DNA of 64,000 nucleotides from JAGOBP01 sp964550855 (GTDB lineage: Bacteria > Chloroflexota > Anaerolineae > Fen-1058), in the NCBI GenBank assembly GCA_964550855.1, contig CAZKBQ010000013.1, positions 1-64,000 on the forward strand, read 5' to 3'. Position numbers and translations under genes: made by a program. The notes beneath the pieces were generated by a model. It did not search any database and had not been told where the DNA came from. It saw only the letters and a list, made by a program, of their open reading frames with translations. Position 1 is the stretch's first letter, and every line of letters begins with the position of its first letter. Positions 1 to 8,001 of this stretch are shown one piece after another.

Positions 1-1
1 C

Positions 2-190
2 GATACGATTACTCTGCCTTCGCCATTAACGTCGGCGGCCACGGAGGCCGTGCGCGGCGTGGCGGCGCAGGCGGTACAGCAGTTGTCGCTGCGCGTGCTG
101 GCGATAGCGGCCGCGGCCCTTTTGGCGGGAGCCGGGCTTGTCATCGCCGGGAGCGCCGATCGGGTTGAACGGAATTATCGGCGTGCTTGA
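2..190 (+). CDS. C-terminus of a membrane protein (partial)
   Basis: The open frame enters from the left edge and stops at TGA 188-190, so only the last 62 residues are present. They contain one hydrophobic segment (about residues 31-50, rich in Leu, Ala, Gly, Ile and Val) followed by a short basic tail ending YRRA, which suggests a single C-terminal membrane anchor. No family can be recognised from this fragment. Its stop codon overlaps the -35 box of the ffh promoter, so it is probably a separate transcription unit. Confidence 0.55.
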   Translation, partial: DTITLPSPLTSAATEAVRGVAAQAVQQLSLRVLAIAAAALLAGAGLVIAGSADRVERNYRRA

Positions 191-215
191 CGAATCATAT
201 GTCATCAGATACAAT
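187..215 (+). promoter_or_regulatory. Sigma70-type promoter of ffh
   Basis: TTGACG (187-192) and TACAAT (210-215) are separated by 17 bp. The expected start lies about 20 nt before the ATG at 241, and a GGGAG ribosome site lies between them. Confidence 0.6.
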
Positions 216-240
216 CCAGCGGCTCTGACCGGGAGACACG

Positions 241-1569
241 ATGTTTGATAATCTGACCGGGAAACTGCAAGAGGTCTTTAAAAAACTATCGAAGCGCGGC
301 AAGCTGTCCGAAGCAGATGTGGACGAGGCCCTGCGTGAAGTTCGCGTGGCGCTGCTGGAAGCCGACGTCAACTTCAAGGTCGTCAAGGAATTCATCGCGC
401 GGGTGCGCGCGCGGGCGGTGGGCGCCGAAGTCAGCGAGGCGCTGAATCCCGCGCAGCAGGTCATCAAGATCGTTCACGAGGAGCTGCTGGCGACGCTGGG
501 CACGGCCGCGCCGCTCGATCTGTCCGGGCCAAGCCCGCACGTGATCATGCTGGTGGGGCTGCAAGGCTCCGGCAAGACGACGACGGCGGCCAAGCTGGCG
601 GTGCGCTTGCGCAGCATGGGCAATCGTCCGCTGCTGGTGGCGGCGGATACGTACCGGCCGGCCGCGGTGACGCAGCTGGAGACGCTGGGCAAGCAGCTCA
701 ACCTGCCCGTTCACAGCGAAGGCGTGAAGCCCGCGCCGCCCGACATCTGCAAGAATGGTCTGCGGCTGGCTCGCGAGCAGAACTATTCGGTAGTGGTGCT
801 GGATACCGCCGGTCGGCTGGCCATTGACGATCAGATGATGGCGGAATTGGAGGCCATCAAGAAGATCGCGCAGCCGCGCGAGATTCTGCTGGTGTCCGAC
901 GCGATGACGGGCCAGGATGCGGTGCGCACCGCCGAAGAGTTTCACAAGCGGGTGGGCATCACCGGCCTGATCTTGACCAAGATCGACGGCGATGCGCGCG
1001 GCGGCGCGGCCATCAGCCTGCGCGCGGTGACCGGCGTGCCGATCAAATTCCTGGGCGTCGGCGAAAAAGCCGATGCGTTGGAAGTCTTTCATCCCGATCG
1101 GCTGGCGACGCGCATCCTGGGCATGGGCGACATGCTCACGCTGATCGAAAAGGCGCAGGAGCATTTCGATCAGGCGCAGGCGGCCAAGACCGCGCAGAAG
1201 TTGATGGAAGCGCGCTTTGACATGGAGGACTTCCTGCAGCAGTTGAAGCAGATGAAGAAGCTGGGGCCGATCAGCGGCTTGCTCGATATGATCCCCGGCC
1301 TGGGCAATTTGAAACAGCAGATCGATCCGAACGAAGCCGAGGCGCAGATGAAGACGATCGAGGCGATCATCCATTCGATGACGCCCGACGAGCGGCATCG
1401 CCCCGACATTTTGAATGGCAGCCGCAAGCGGCGCATCGCGCGGGGCAGCGGCACCAGTGTGCAGGAAGTCAATCAACTGCTGCACCAGTTCCGCGACATG
1501 CAGCGCATGATGAAGCAGTTTGGCAAGGGCGGGCGCGGCGGGCTGGGGCAGCTGTTGGGACGCCGGTAA
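241..1569 (+). CDS. ffh: Signal recognition particle GTPase Ffh
   Basis: Ffh is the protein part of the signal recognition particle. It binds signal sequences of nascent membrane and exported proteins and 4.5S RNA, and docks with FtsY. The 442-residue product has the usual length and order: an N-terminal helical bundle (1-90), a GTPase G domain with P-loop GLQGSGKT (about 106), DTAGRL (about 187) and TKIDGDARGG (about 246), then a methionine-rich M domain with the SGT signature near 402 and a glycine-rich basic tail. The ATG at 241 follows GGGAG. An rpsP-khpA-rimM group follows, a common neighbourhood. Confidence 0.97.
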   Translation: MFDNLTGKLQEVFKKLSKRGKLSEADVDEALREVRVALLEADVNFKVVKEFIARVRARAVGAEVSEALNPAQQVIKIVHEELLATLGTAAPLDLSGPSPHVIMLVGLQGSGKTTTAAKLAVRLRSMGNRPLLVAADTYRPAAVTQLETLGKQLNLPVHSEGVKPAPPDICKNGLRLAREQNYSVVVLDTAGRLAIDDQMMAELEAIKKIAQPREILLVSDAMTGQDAVRTAEEFHKRVGITGLILTKIDGDARGGAAISLRAVTGVPIKFLGVGEKADALEVFHPDRLATRILGMGDMLTLIEKAQEHFDQAQAAKTAQKLMEARFDMEDFLQQLKQMKKLGPISGLLDMIPGLGNLKQQIDPNEAEAQMKTIEAIIHSMTPDERHRPDILNGSRKRRIARGSGTSVQEVNQLLHQFRDMQRMMKQFGKGGRGGLGQLLGRR

Positions 1570-1650
1570 CCGATCGCAGGACCAGCCGCACTCAAGTTGG
1601 CTATGACAATCGGCGGCGCGTTCAGTTTGAGGTAAAATCAATCGAGGACA

Positions 1651-1737
1651 ATTGGAAGTTCGAAGTGGGCGCTGGGGTTCCTATCACCCTCACTCTCTCA
1701 ACTCCGACATCCAACTTCCGACATCCAATTCCAAATT
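1651..1737. repeat. Inverted heptad-like intergenic repeat between ffh and rpsP
   Basis: A left arm TTGGAAGTTCGAAGT (from 1652) faces a right arm made of ATCCAACTTCCGAC and ATCCAATTCC steps (about 1709-1734). The steps are 7 or 14 nt. The arms could pair as a loose hairpin. It resembles the other heptad repeats of the window in period, though not in sequence. Confidence 0.4.
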
Positions 1738-1752
1738 TAAGGAGCAGCAGCA

Positions 1753-2148
1753 GTGTTACGAATTCGCTTGCGCCGCGTGGGCGCGAAAAAGCAGCCGTTG
1801 TATCGTATCGTGATCGCGGAGAACGAATGGCCGCGCGATGGCCGCTTCCTGGAGATCATCGGGCGCTATAATCCGCGCACCAATCCGGCCACCATCGAAG
1901 TGAACGAAGAGCGCGCCTATCACTGGCTGAAGAACGGCGCGCAGCCGACGGATACCGTGGTGCAGCTGTTCGGCAAGACCGGCACGCTGAGCCGCTTCAA
2001 TCGATTGAAGCAGGGCGAGGCCGCCGAAAGCTTGCTGGCCGAAGCGCAGGCCGCCGCCGAAGCCGCGCGCGCCAGCACGCCGCTGCGCACGCGCCCGGAT
2101 ACCTTTGTGCCCAGCAAGAAGAACCGCAAGCAGGGCGAAAAGAAATAA
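1753..2148 (+). CDS. rpsP: 30S ribosomal protein S16
   Basis: S16 is an early-binding protein of the small ribosomal subunit. The N-terminus MLRIRLRRVGAKKQPLYRIV and the GRYNPRTNP segment are diagnostic. At 131 residues it is longer than the usual 80-90 because of an Ala/Arg/Lys-rich tail after residue 85. The start is GTG at 1753, preceded by AAGGAG at 1739-1744. It heads the rpsP-khpA-rimM cluster, with khpA starting 17 nt after the stop. Confidence 0.96.
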   Translation: MLRIRLRRVGAKKQPLYRIVIAENEWPRDGRFLEIIGRYNPRTNPATIEVNEERAYHWLKNGAQPTDTVVQLFGKTGTLSRFNRLKQGEAAESLLAEAQAAAEAARASTPLRTRPDTFVPSKKNRKQGEKK

Positions 2149-2165
2149 GCGGCCCGGCTGACACG

Positions 2166-2393
2166 ATGAAAGAACTGGTCGAGTACGTGGTCAAAGGGCT
2201 GGTTGATCAGCCCGATCAGGTGACGGTGACCGAGGTCCGGCGCGGCGGCAACGTGACGCTGGAGCTGCATGTGGCCGCCGACGATATGGGCCGCGTCATC
2301 GGCAAGGGCGGGCGCGTCGCCAACTCCATCCGCTCGCTGTTGCGCGTGATGGCGGCCCGGCACAACCTGCGGGTGACGCTCGACATTGTGTAA
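2166..2393 (+). CDS. khpA: KH-domain RNA-binding protein KhpA
   Basis: This 75-residue single-KH-domain protein is the YlqC/KhpA family, usually encoded between rpsP and rimM. KhpA binds RNA, in several bacteria as a partner of KhpB/EloR. The KH GxxG loop is visible as the VIGKGGRVANSIRSLLRV segment (about residues 45-62). Length and position match the family. It probably shares a transcript with rpsP and rimM. Confidence 0.93.
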   Translation: MKELVEYVVKGLVDQPDQVTVTEVRRGGNVTLELHVAADDMGRVIGKGGRVANSIRSLLRVMAARHNLRVTLDIV

Positions 2394-2420
2394 GTTGCGG
2401 CAGTTTCGGCAGCGAGACAG

Positions 2421-2960
2421 GTGATGACTCACCCTTCCGGCTCAGGCGGACCCTCGCCTGAGCCTCGTTTTTTGACAGTCGGCCGGGTGCTGCGCGCCTG
2501 GGGCATTCGCGGCGATTTGAAGATCCAGCCGTTTACCGATCGGCCGGAGGACTTTACCCGCTTCGATCGGGTGTATGTGGGGCCCGCGGCTGCCGCGCGG
2601 CCGCAGCGCTTTGCGGTGCAGAGCTTTCGGCCATACCGGGGAAACTGGCTGCTGCATCTGGCGGGCGTGGACTCGCGCTCTGAGGCCGAGCGGCTGCATG
2701 GCCAGTCGCTCTTTATCGAGCGCGCCCAGTGGACGATTGAACCGGGCGAGTATCTGGTCGATCAGATCATTGGACTGAGCGTGCATACGGTGAACGGCGA
2801 AGCACTAGGCACCATCACCGAAATCATCAAGACCGGCGCCAACGATGTGTACGTGGTGACCGGCCCGCGCGAGATTCTGCTGCCCGCCCGACCGGAAGTG
2901 GTGCGCGAGATCGATCTCGAGCGCGGCGTGATGACGGTGGAGCTGCTGCCGGGCTTGTAG
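2421..2960 (+). CDS. rimM: Ribosome maturation factor RimM
   Basis: RimM assists 30S maturation around S19 and the 16S rRNA 3' domain. The 179-residue product has the N-terminal RimM barrel (LTVGRVLRAWGIRGDLKIQPFTD, residues about 15-37) and a C-terminal PRC barrel (EYLVDQIIGLSVHT onwards, with ILLPARPEVVREID near the end). The first codon may be GTG 2421 or ATG 2424. In most bacteria trmD and rplS follow; here dprA follows with its own promoter, so the usual cluster is broken. Confidence 0.95.
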   Translation: MMTHPSGSGGPSPEPRFLTVGRVLRAWGIRGDLKIQPFTDRPEDFTRFDRVYVGPAAAARPQRFAVQSFRPYRGNWLLHLAGVDSRSEAERLHGQSLFIERAQWTIEPGEYLVDQIIGLSVHTVNGEALGTITEIIKTGANDVYVVTGPREILLPARPEVVREIDLERGVMTVELLPGL

Positions 2961-3012
2961 GCTGGTGCGCGTACTACGGATTGCGTATCGCCACCACCGG
3001 GCTGGGGCCGTC

Positions 3013-3042
3013 TTGACGAACCGGCAGGGTTTGCGGTATAGT
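3013..3042 (+). promoter_or_regulatory. Sigma70-type promoter of dprA
   Basis: TTGACG (3013-3018), 18 bp spacer and TATAGT (3037-3042) precede the dprA ATG at 3065 by 22 nt. Confidence 0.6.
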
Positions 3043-3064
3043 CACGCCCTCGACGAGCAAGACC

Positions 3065-4195
3065 ATGCGCGACGTTCGATACTGGATTGGCTTTAACCGC
3101 GTCACCGGCATCGGGCCGGCCAAGGTGCGCGCCCTGATCGATCACTTCGGCGATCTGGGTGGGGCCTGGCGCGCCGACGCCGCGGACTTGCGGGACGCCG
3201 GGCTCGATCGGAAATCGATCGAGAACCTGATCAACGCGCGGCGCGCGATCAACCTTGATCAAGAGTTCGAGCGTGTGAGCAAGGCCGGAGCGCGTGTGCT
3301 GACGTGGGATGACGCCGAGTATCCGCCGCTGCTGCGGGCGCTGCCCGAAGCGCCGTTTGTGCTGTACGTCAAAGGGCAGCTCACCGAATCGGATCGCACG
3401 TGGACGGTGGCGATTGTTGGCACGCGCAAAGCCAGTGCCTACGGCCGGCAGGCCGCCGAAACGCTGGCGGCTGATCTGGCGCGCAGCGGTGTCACGGTGG
3501 TCAGCGGGCTGGCGTTGGGCATCGACGCCGCCGCGCACGAAGCGGCTTTGAAGGCGGGCGGACGAACCATCGGGGTGTTGGCCTGCGGCATCGATCAGGT
3601 GTATCCGCCGTCGCATGTCAAACTGGCGGCGCGCATCGTGGAACAAGGGGCGCTGCTGACCGAGACACCGGTGGGATCGCCGCCGGAAGCCGGTAATTTT
3701 CCGGCGCGCAACCGCATCATCAGCGGGCTGTCGCTGGGGACGATTGTGGTGGAGGCCGGTGAAACCAGCGGGGCGTTGATCACGGCCGATCGGGCGCTGG
3801 AGCAGGGCCGCGAGGTGTTTGCCGTGCCGGGCAATATCTTTGCCCGATCGAGCCTCGGCACGAACAAGCTGCTGAAGGAAGGCGCGACGCTGATCACCGG
3901 CGCGCAGGATGTGCTGGAGGCGCTGAATCTGCAGCTGGTGGCGCAGCACACCGAAGTGCGCGCGCAGGTGCCTGAGGATGCCACCGAAGCGCAGTTGTTC
4001 GCGCTGCTGTCGGCCGAACCCACGCACATCGATGCGATTGTGCGCGAGAGCGGGCTGCCGGTGGCGCAGGTGAGCAGCACGCTGGCCCTGATGGAGTTGA
4101 AGGGCAGCGTGCGGCAGGTGGCGGGTATGCAGTATGTCGTGGCACGGGAAGTGCACGCGGCGCGCGAGGCGCGGGTGGAGTACACGGTGGAGTGA
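3065..4195 (+). CDS. dprA: DNA-processing protein DprA
   Basis: DprA (Smf) binds incoming single-stranded DNA during transformation and loads RecA. The 376-residue protein has an N-terminal helix-hairpin-helix/SAM-like region (RVTGIGPAKVRALIDHFG, residues 13-30), a Rossmann-like DprA core with VGTRKASAYGR (about 119), SGLALGIDAAAHEAAL (about 147) and FPARNRIISGLS (about 217), and a C-terminal winged-helix domain (from about 305). It is full length. Its last codons and TGA stop lie inside a heptad repeat that starts at 4187. Confidence 0.96.
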   Translation: MRDVRYWIGFNRVTGIGPAKVRALIDHFGDLGGAWRADAADLRDAGLDRKSIENLINARRAINLDQEFERVSKAGARVLTWDDAEYPPLLRALPEAPFVLYVKGQLTESDRTWTVAIVGTRKASAYGRQAAETLAADLARSGVTVVSGLALGIDAAAHEAALKAGGRTIGVLACGIDQVYPPSHVKLAARIVEQGALLTETPVGSPPEAGNFPARNRIISGLSLGTIVVEAGETSGALITADRALEQGREVFAVPGNIFARSSLGTNKLLKEGATLITGAQDVLEALNLQLVAQHTEVRAQVPEDATEAQLFALLSAEPTHIDAIVRESGLPVAQVSSTLALMELKGSVRQVAGMQYVVAREVHAAREARVEYTVE

Positions 4196-4228
4196 GGGGT
4201 GAAGCGTAAAACGTAAAACGTAATGGCG
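4187..4228. repeat. Heptanucleotide repeat at the dprA stop codon
   Basis: Six consecutive 7-mers can be read: GTGGAGT, GAGGGGT, GAAGCGT, AAAACGT, AAAACGT, AATGGCG. The dprA stop TGA (4193-4195) straddles the first two units. GAAGCG and a downstream CGCTTC could pair. Confidence 0.6.
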
Positions 4229-4289
4229 CTTCAAGCACTGTGTTTTATGCCTTAGGCCGGGTTTGTAGTTTGATCGGGGGACGGGTTAA

Positions 4290-5372
4290 ATGACAGATCA
4301 TTTCTATGCGCTCATCATGGCGGGCGGCGTCGGCTCGCGGTTGTGGCCGATGTCACGACAGAAGTCGCCCAAGCAGGTGCTGCCGCTGGTGGGCGACCGC
4401 TCGATGTTCCGCGTGGCGGTGGAACGTTTATCGCCGCTGTTTGCGCCCGAAGACGTGTTTGTCGTGGTGGGCGAAGATCAAGTAGCGCTGCTGAAGGCCG
4501 AGCAAACAGGCATCCCGGCGGCGAATTTCATCATCGAGCCGATGGGCCGGGGCACCGCGCCGGCCATCGCGCTGAGCGCGATCACGCTGCTGCGCCGCGA
4601 TCCGCAGGCGATTATGGCGGTGCTCACCGCCGATCATTTCATCGGCGACGAAGCGGGCTTTCGCGAGGTGCTGGCGGCCGCGGGCGAGGTGGCATCGCAC
4701 AATTACCTGGTGACACTGGGCATCACGCCCAGTTTCCCGTCCACCGGTTATGGCTATGTGGAACGCGGCCGCCACCTGATGACTGCCAACGACTTTGCGG
4801 CGTATCAAGTGGCTGCCTTTCGCGAGAAGCCTGATCTGGTGACGGCCAAGCAGTTTGTGGTCAGCGGGCGGCACAGCTGGAACAGCGGCATGTTTGTGTG
4901 GAAGGCGCGGCGCTTTCTCGATGAGCTGGCGCGCACCATGCCGGAGTTCTATCAACAGTTGATGTCGATCGACGCGGCGCTTGGCACACCTGATGCCGAT
5001 CGCGTGCTGCGTGAGGTGTGGCCGCAGGTGCAGACGCAAACGGTGGACTATGGCGTGATGGAGAAAGCGCGCGACGTGGCCGTGATCCCGGCCGAGTTCG
5101 GGTGGAACGACGTTGGCTCGTGGGCGACGCTGCTGGACATTCTGGAGAATGACGAACACGGCAACGTCATCCGCCGCGCGCCGCACGTGGCGGTGGATAC
5201 CAGCAACACGCTGGTGTTTGGCCGCGATCGGCTGGTGGCGACCATCGGGCTGCACGATCTGATCGTGATCGATACCGACGATGCGCTGTTGATCTGTCCC
5301 AAGGATCGCGCGCAGGATGTGAAGAAGATCGTGGATGCGCTGAAACAGCGGGGGCAGACGCAATATTTGTGA
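4290..5372 (+). CDS. manC: Mannose-1-phosphate guanylyltransferase
   Basis: The enzyme makes GDP-mannose from mannose-1-phosphate and GTP, feeding glycan and cell-surface polysaccharide synthesis. The 360-residue protein starts with the nucleotidyltransferase signature AGGVGSRLWPMSRQKSPKQ (residues 11-29) and has GRGTAPAIAL (about 88), FREKPD (about 178), WNSGMFVW (about 197) and FGWNDVGSW (about 271). It lacks the C-terminal phosphomannose isomerase domain of bifunctional ManC proteins, so it is the short monofunctional type. A GGGGGA ribosome site precedes the ATG. No other GDP-mannose gene lies nearby. Confidence 0.93.
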   Translation: MTDHFYALIMAGGVGSRLWPMSRQKSPKQVLPLVGDRSMFRVAVERLSPLFAPEDVFVVVGEDQVALLKAEQTGIPAANFIIEPMGRGTAPAIALSAITLLRRDPQAIMAVLTADHFIGDEAGFREVLAAAGEVASHNYLVTLGITPSFPSTGYGYVERGRHLMTANDFAAYQVAAFREKPDLVTAKQFVVSGRHSWNSGMFVWKARRFLDELARTMPEFYQQLMSIDAALGTPDADRVLREVWPQVQTQTVDYGVMEKARDVAVIPAEFGWNDVGSWATLLDILENDEHGNVIRRAPHVAVDTSNTLVFGRDRLVATIGLHDLIVIDTDDALLICPKDRAQDVKKIVDALKQRGQTQYL

Positions 5373-5465
5373 AACGTGATGAGTGATGAGTAATGCGTAG
5401 AACGTAATACGTAATACGTAATACGTAATACGTAAAGATTTACTCGTTACTGGTTACTCGTTAGA
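5373..5465. repeat. Long heptanucleotide repeat tract between manC and topA
   Basis: The tract starts directly after the manC stop (5370-5372) and keeps a 7-nt register to the topA start region. It begins with TGAGTGA-like units, passes through five ACGTAAT-like units (about 5399-5435), then continues as ACTCGTT, ACTGGTT, ACTCGTT, the complementary orientation of the GTAACGA-type units seen elsewhere. It contains TGA and TAA in several frames and can fold back on itself. Confidence 0.75.
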
Positions 5466-5472
5466 ATGGTGA

Positions 5473-7902
5473 ATGATGGAAGCCTATTGTGTGAAGTGCA
5501 AGACCAAGCGGGAGATGATTGAGCCGAAGGCGGAGTACACCGCCACCGGTACACCCGGCACGCGTGGCAAATGCCCAGTGTGCGGCACGACATTGTACAA
5601 GATGGGGGCCACACCCGAGCACGCGCAGCTGCCGAAGCCGGAAGTGGTGGCCGCGCCCAGACGAACCGCAAAGAAGAATCGGGCGAACGGCAAGCAGGCC
5701 GCGCACGGCGGGCGCCGCATCGGCAAGCTGGTCATCGTGGAGTCGCCGACGAAGGCCAAAACGGTGGGACGCTTTCTGGGCAAGGGCTACACGGTGGAGG
5801 CATCTGTCGGCCACGTGCGCGATTTGCTGCGCTCGACGCTGTCGGTGGATGTGGACCATGACTTTACGCCCAAGTATCGCGTGCCCAACGAGAAGAAGGA
5901 AGTGGTGAAGAAGCTGGCCGATCTGGCCGGGCGCGCGGAGTCGATCTATCTGGCCACCGACCCCGATCGGGAAGGCGAAGCGATCGCGTGGCACCTGATG
6001 GAAGCGGCCGGCATCGACGAGGGGCGCGCGCAGCGCGTGGTGTTTCACGAGATCACCCCGGCTGCGATCGACGAGGCGTTTGCTCATCCGCGCGAGATCG
6101 ACATGAAGCTGGTGGATGCGCAGCAGGCCCGCCGCATCCTCGATCGGCTGGTGGGCTACGAACTCAGTCCGCTGTTGTGGCGCAAGATTCGCGGGCGGTT
6201 GAGCGCGGGCCGCGTGCAGAGCGTGGCGCTGCGCCTGATCGTGGAGCGCGAGCGCGAAATTCAAGCGTTTGTGCCGGTGGAATACTGGACGATTGCGGCG
6301 GAGCTGGCCCGGCGCGAGAAGACGCATGGGAAACGGCCGACGTTCACGGCGCGACTGATCAAGATCGACGGCAAAGAGGTCGATCTCAAGACCGAGGCTG
6401 ATACGCGCGCCGTCGTAGCCGCGCTGGAGATAGCGGCGTACCAGGTGGCCAACGTGAAGACGGGCGAGCGGCGGCGCAAGCCGAGCGCGCCGTTCACGAC
6501 CAGCACGCTGCAGCAGGAGGCGAATCGCAAGCTGGGCTATCCGGCGCGGCGCACCATGGGGCTGGCGCAGGCACTGTACGAAGGCAAGCCGCTGGGCGAA
6601 GAAGGCTCGATCGGGTTGATTACGTACATGCGAACCGATTCGACCAATGTGGCTGAATCGGCCCAGCAGGAAGCGCGCGAGTTCATCCGCAATCGCTTTG
6701 GCGCAGAGTTTCTGCCGGACGAGCCGCCGCAATACAAAACGCGCGCCAAGAACGCGCAGGAAGCGCATGAGGCCATCCGCCCGACCAGCGTGAACCGCAC
6801 GCCGGAATCGATCAAGGCGTTTCTTGATCCGGCGGAATACAAGGTGTATGACTTGATCTGGAAGCGCTTCGTGGCGTCGCAGATGAATCCGGCGGTGTTT
6901 GACACGGTATCGGTGGACATCGCGGCGGGCGAAGCGAAGGCCATCGCTGAGCTGGTGCCGCTTAACGGCACGGCCGTCTATCCGTATCTGTTCCGCGCCA
7001 CCGGTTCCACGCCAAAGTTTGCGGGTTACCTGGCCGTTTACGAGGAAGCGCGCGAGGAAGATGTGAAGCAGGAAGGCGACGACGACGTGAAGATTCCGCC
7101 GTTGACGCCGCAGGAAGTGCTGGATTTGATCCGGCTGCTGCCCGAGCAGCACTTCACCGAGCCGCCGCCGCGTTACACTGAAGCGTCGCTGGTGAAGGCG
7201 CTGCAGGAATACGGCATCGGCCGGCCCAGCGCGTATGCGTCGATCCTCGGCGTGATTGATCGGCGTGGCTACGTGGAAAAGATCGACAAGCGCCTGCGCC
7301 CGACCGAAATCGGTTTCACCGTCAATGACATGCTCGTCGAATACTTCGGCGACGTGGTCGATGTGAAGTTCACGGCGTGGATGGAGGACGAGCTCGACGA
7401 GATCGCCGACGGCCACAAGGAGTGGGTGCCCGTCATCCGCGAATTCTACGAGCCGTTCCAGAGGGACATCGAGCACGCCGACGCGAACATCGAGAAGGTG
7501 AACCTGGTGGAAGAGCTGGGCGAGCCCTGCCCGTTGTGTGGCAAGCCGCTGATCATCCGCTATGGACGCTATGGCAAGTTCATCGGCTGCAGCGACTTTC
7601 CGAACTGCCGCTATACTGCGCCGTTCCTGGTAAAGGTCGGCGTGAAATGCCCGCAGTGCGGCACCGGCGACATCGTGGAGAAGAAGACGCAGCGCGGGCG
7701 GGTGTTCTATGGCTGCTCCAACTACAAGAACGGCGATCCCGGCTCGTGCGACTTCACGAGTTGGAACCGGCCCATCCCGCAGCCATGCCCGAACTGCGGT
7801 GGGCTGTTGACCATGAAGGGCAGAGATGCCGCCAAGTGCATCAAATGCGAGAATGAATACTCGCTGGCGGAATTGCCAGAGGCACAATTGATCGCCGAGT
7901 GA
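5473..7902 (+). CDS. topA: DNA topoisomerase I with N-terminal DUF5679 zinc ribbon
   Basis: This type IA topoisomerase relaxes negative supercoils by single-strand passage. Residues about 90-600 hold the TOPRIM domain (LVIVESPTKAKTVGRFLGKG, then TDPDREGEAIAWH) and the catalytic region with the active tyrosine in ITYMRTDS (about 384). Residues about 675-795 carry three C-terminal four-cysteine zinc ribbons. Unusually, the first 45 residues form an extra ribbon, YCVKCKTKRE and KCPVCGTTLYKMG, matching DUF5679 and the stand-alone protein at 21244. It is joined by a basic Lys/Arg/Ala linker. The start is ATG 5473 or 5476. A strong terminator follows. Confidence 0.96.
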   Translation: MMEAYCVKCKTKREMIEPKAEYTATGTPGTRGKCPVCGTTLYKMGATPEHAQLPKPEVVAAPRRTAKKNRANGKQAAHGGRRIGKLVIVESPTKAKTVGRFLGKGYTVEASVGHVRDLLRSTLSVDVDHDFTPKYRVPNEKKEVVKKLADLAGRAESIYLATDPDREGEAIAWHLMEAAGIDEGRAQRVVFHEITPAAIDEAFAHPREIDMKLVDAQQARRILDRLVGYELSPLLWRKIRGRLSAGRVQSVALRLIVEREREIQAFVPVEYWTIAAELARREKTHGKRPTFTARLIKIDGKEVDLKTEADTRAVVAALEIAAYQVANVKTGERRRKPSAPFTTSTLQQEANRKLGYPARRTMGLAQALYEGKPLGEEGSIGLITYMRTDSTNVAESAQQEAREFIRNRFGAEFLPDEPPQYKTRAKNAQEAHEAIRPTSVNRTPESIKAFLDPAEYKVYDLIWKRFVASQMNPAVFDTVSVDIAAGEAKAIAELVPLNGTAVYPYLFRATGSTPKFAGYLAVYEEAREEDVKQEGDDDVKIPPLTPQEVLDLIRLLPEQHFTEPPPRYTEASLVKALQEYGIGRPSAYASILGVIDRRGYVEKIDKRLRPTEIGFTVNDMLVEYFGDVVDVKFTAWMEDELDEIADGHKEWVPVIREFYEPFQRDIEHADANIEKVNLVEELGEPCPLCGKPLIIRYGRYGKFIGCSDFPNCRYTAPFLVKVGVKCPQCGTGDIVEKKTQRGRVFYGCSNYKNGDPGSCDFTSWNRPIPQPCPNCGGLLTMKGRDAAKCIKCENEYSLAELPEAQLIAE

Positions 7903-7915
7903 CATCGCTCCACCA

Positions 7916-7954
7916 ATCTCACGAAGCCTCACCCGGCTTCGTGAGATTTTTGTT
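7916..7954 (+). terminator. Rho-independent terminator of topA
   Basis: A perfect 13-bp stem (ATCTCACGAAGCC at 7916-7928 pairing with 7935-7947) has a 6-nt loop and runs into TTTTTGTTT, 14 nt after the topA stop. Confidence 0.9.
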
Positions 7955-8001
7955 TGAGACTGCCGCGACCGGGCGTACAGGCCCGCGCGGACTAAGGATA
8001 A

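Noticed and set aside
5373..5465. CRISPR-like tandem repeats between manC and topA
   Set aside because: The period is 7 nt with no unique spacers, and no cas genes are nearby.
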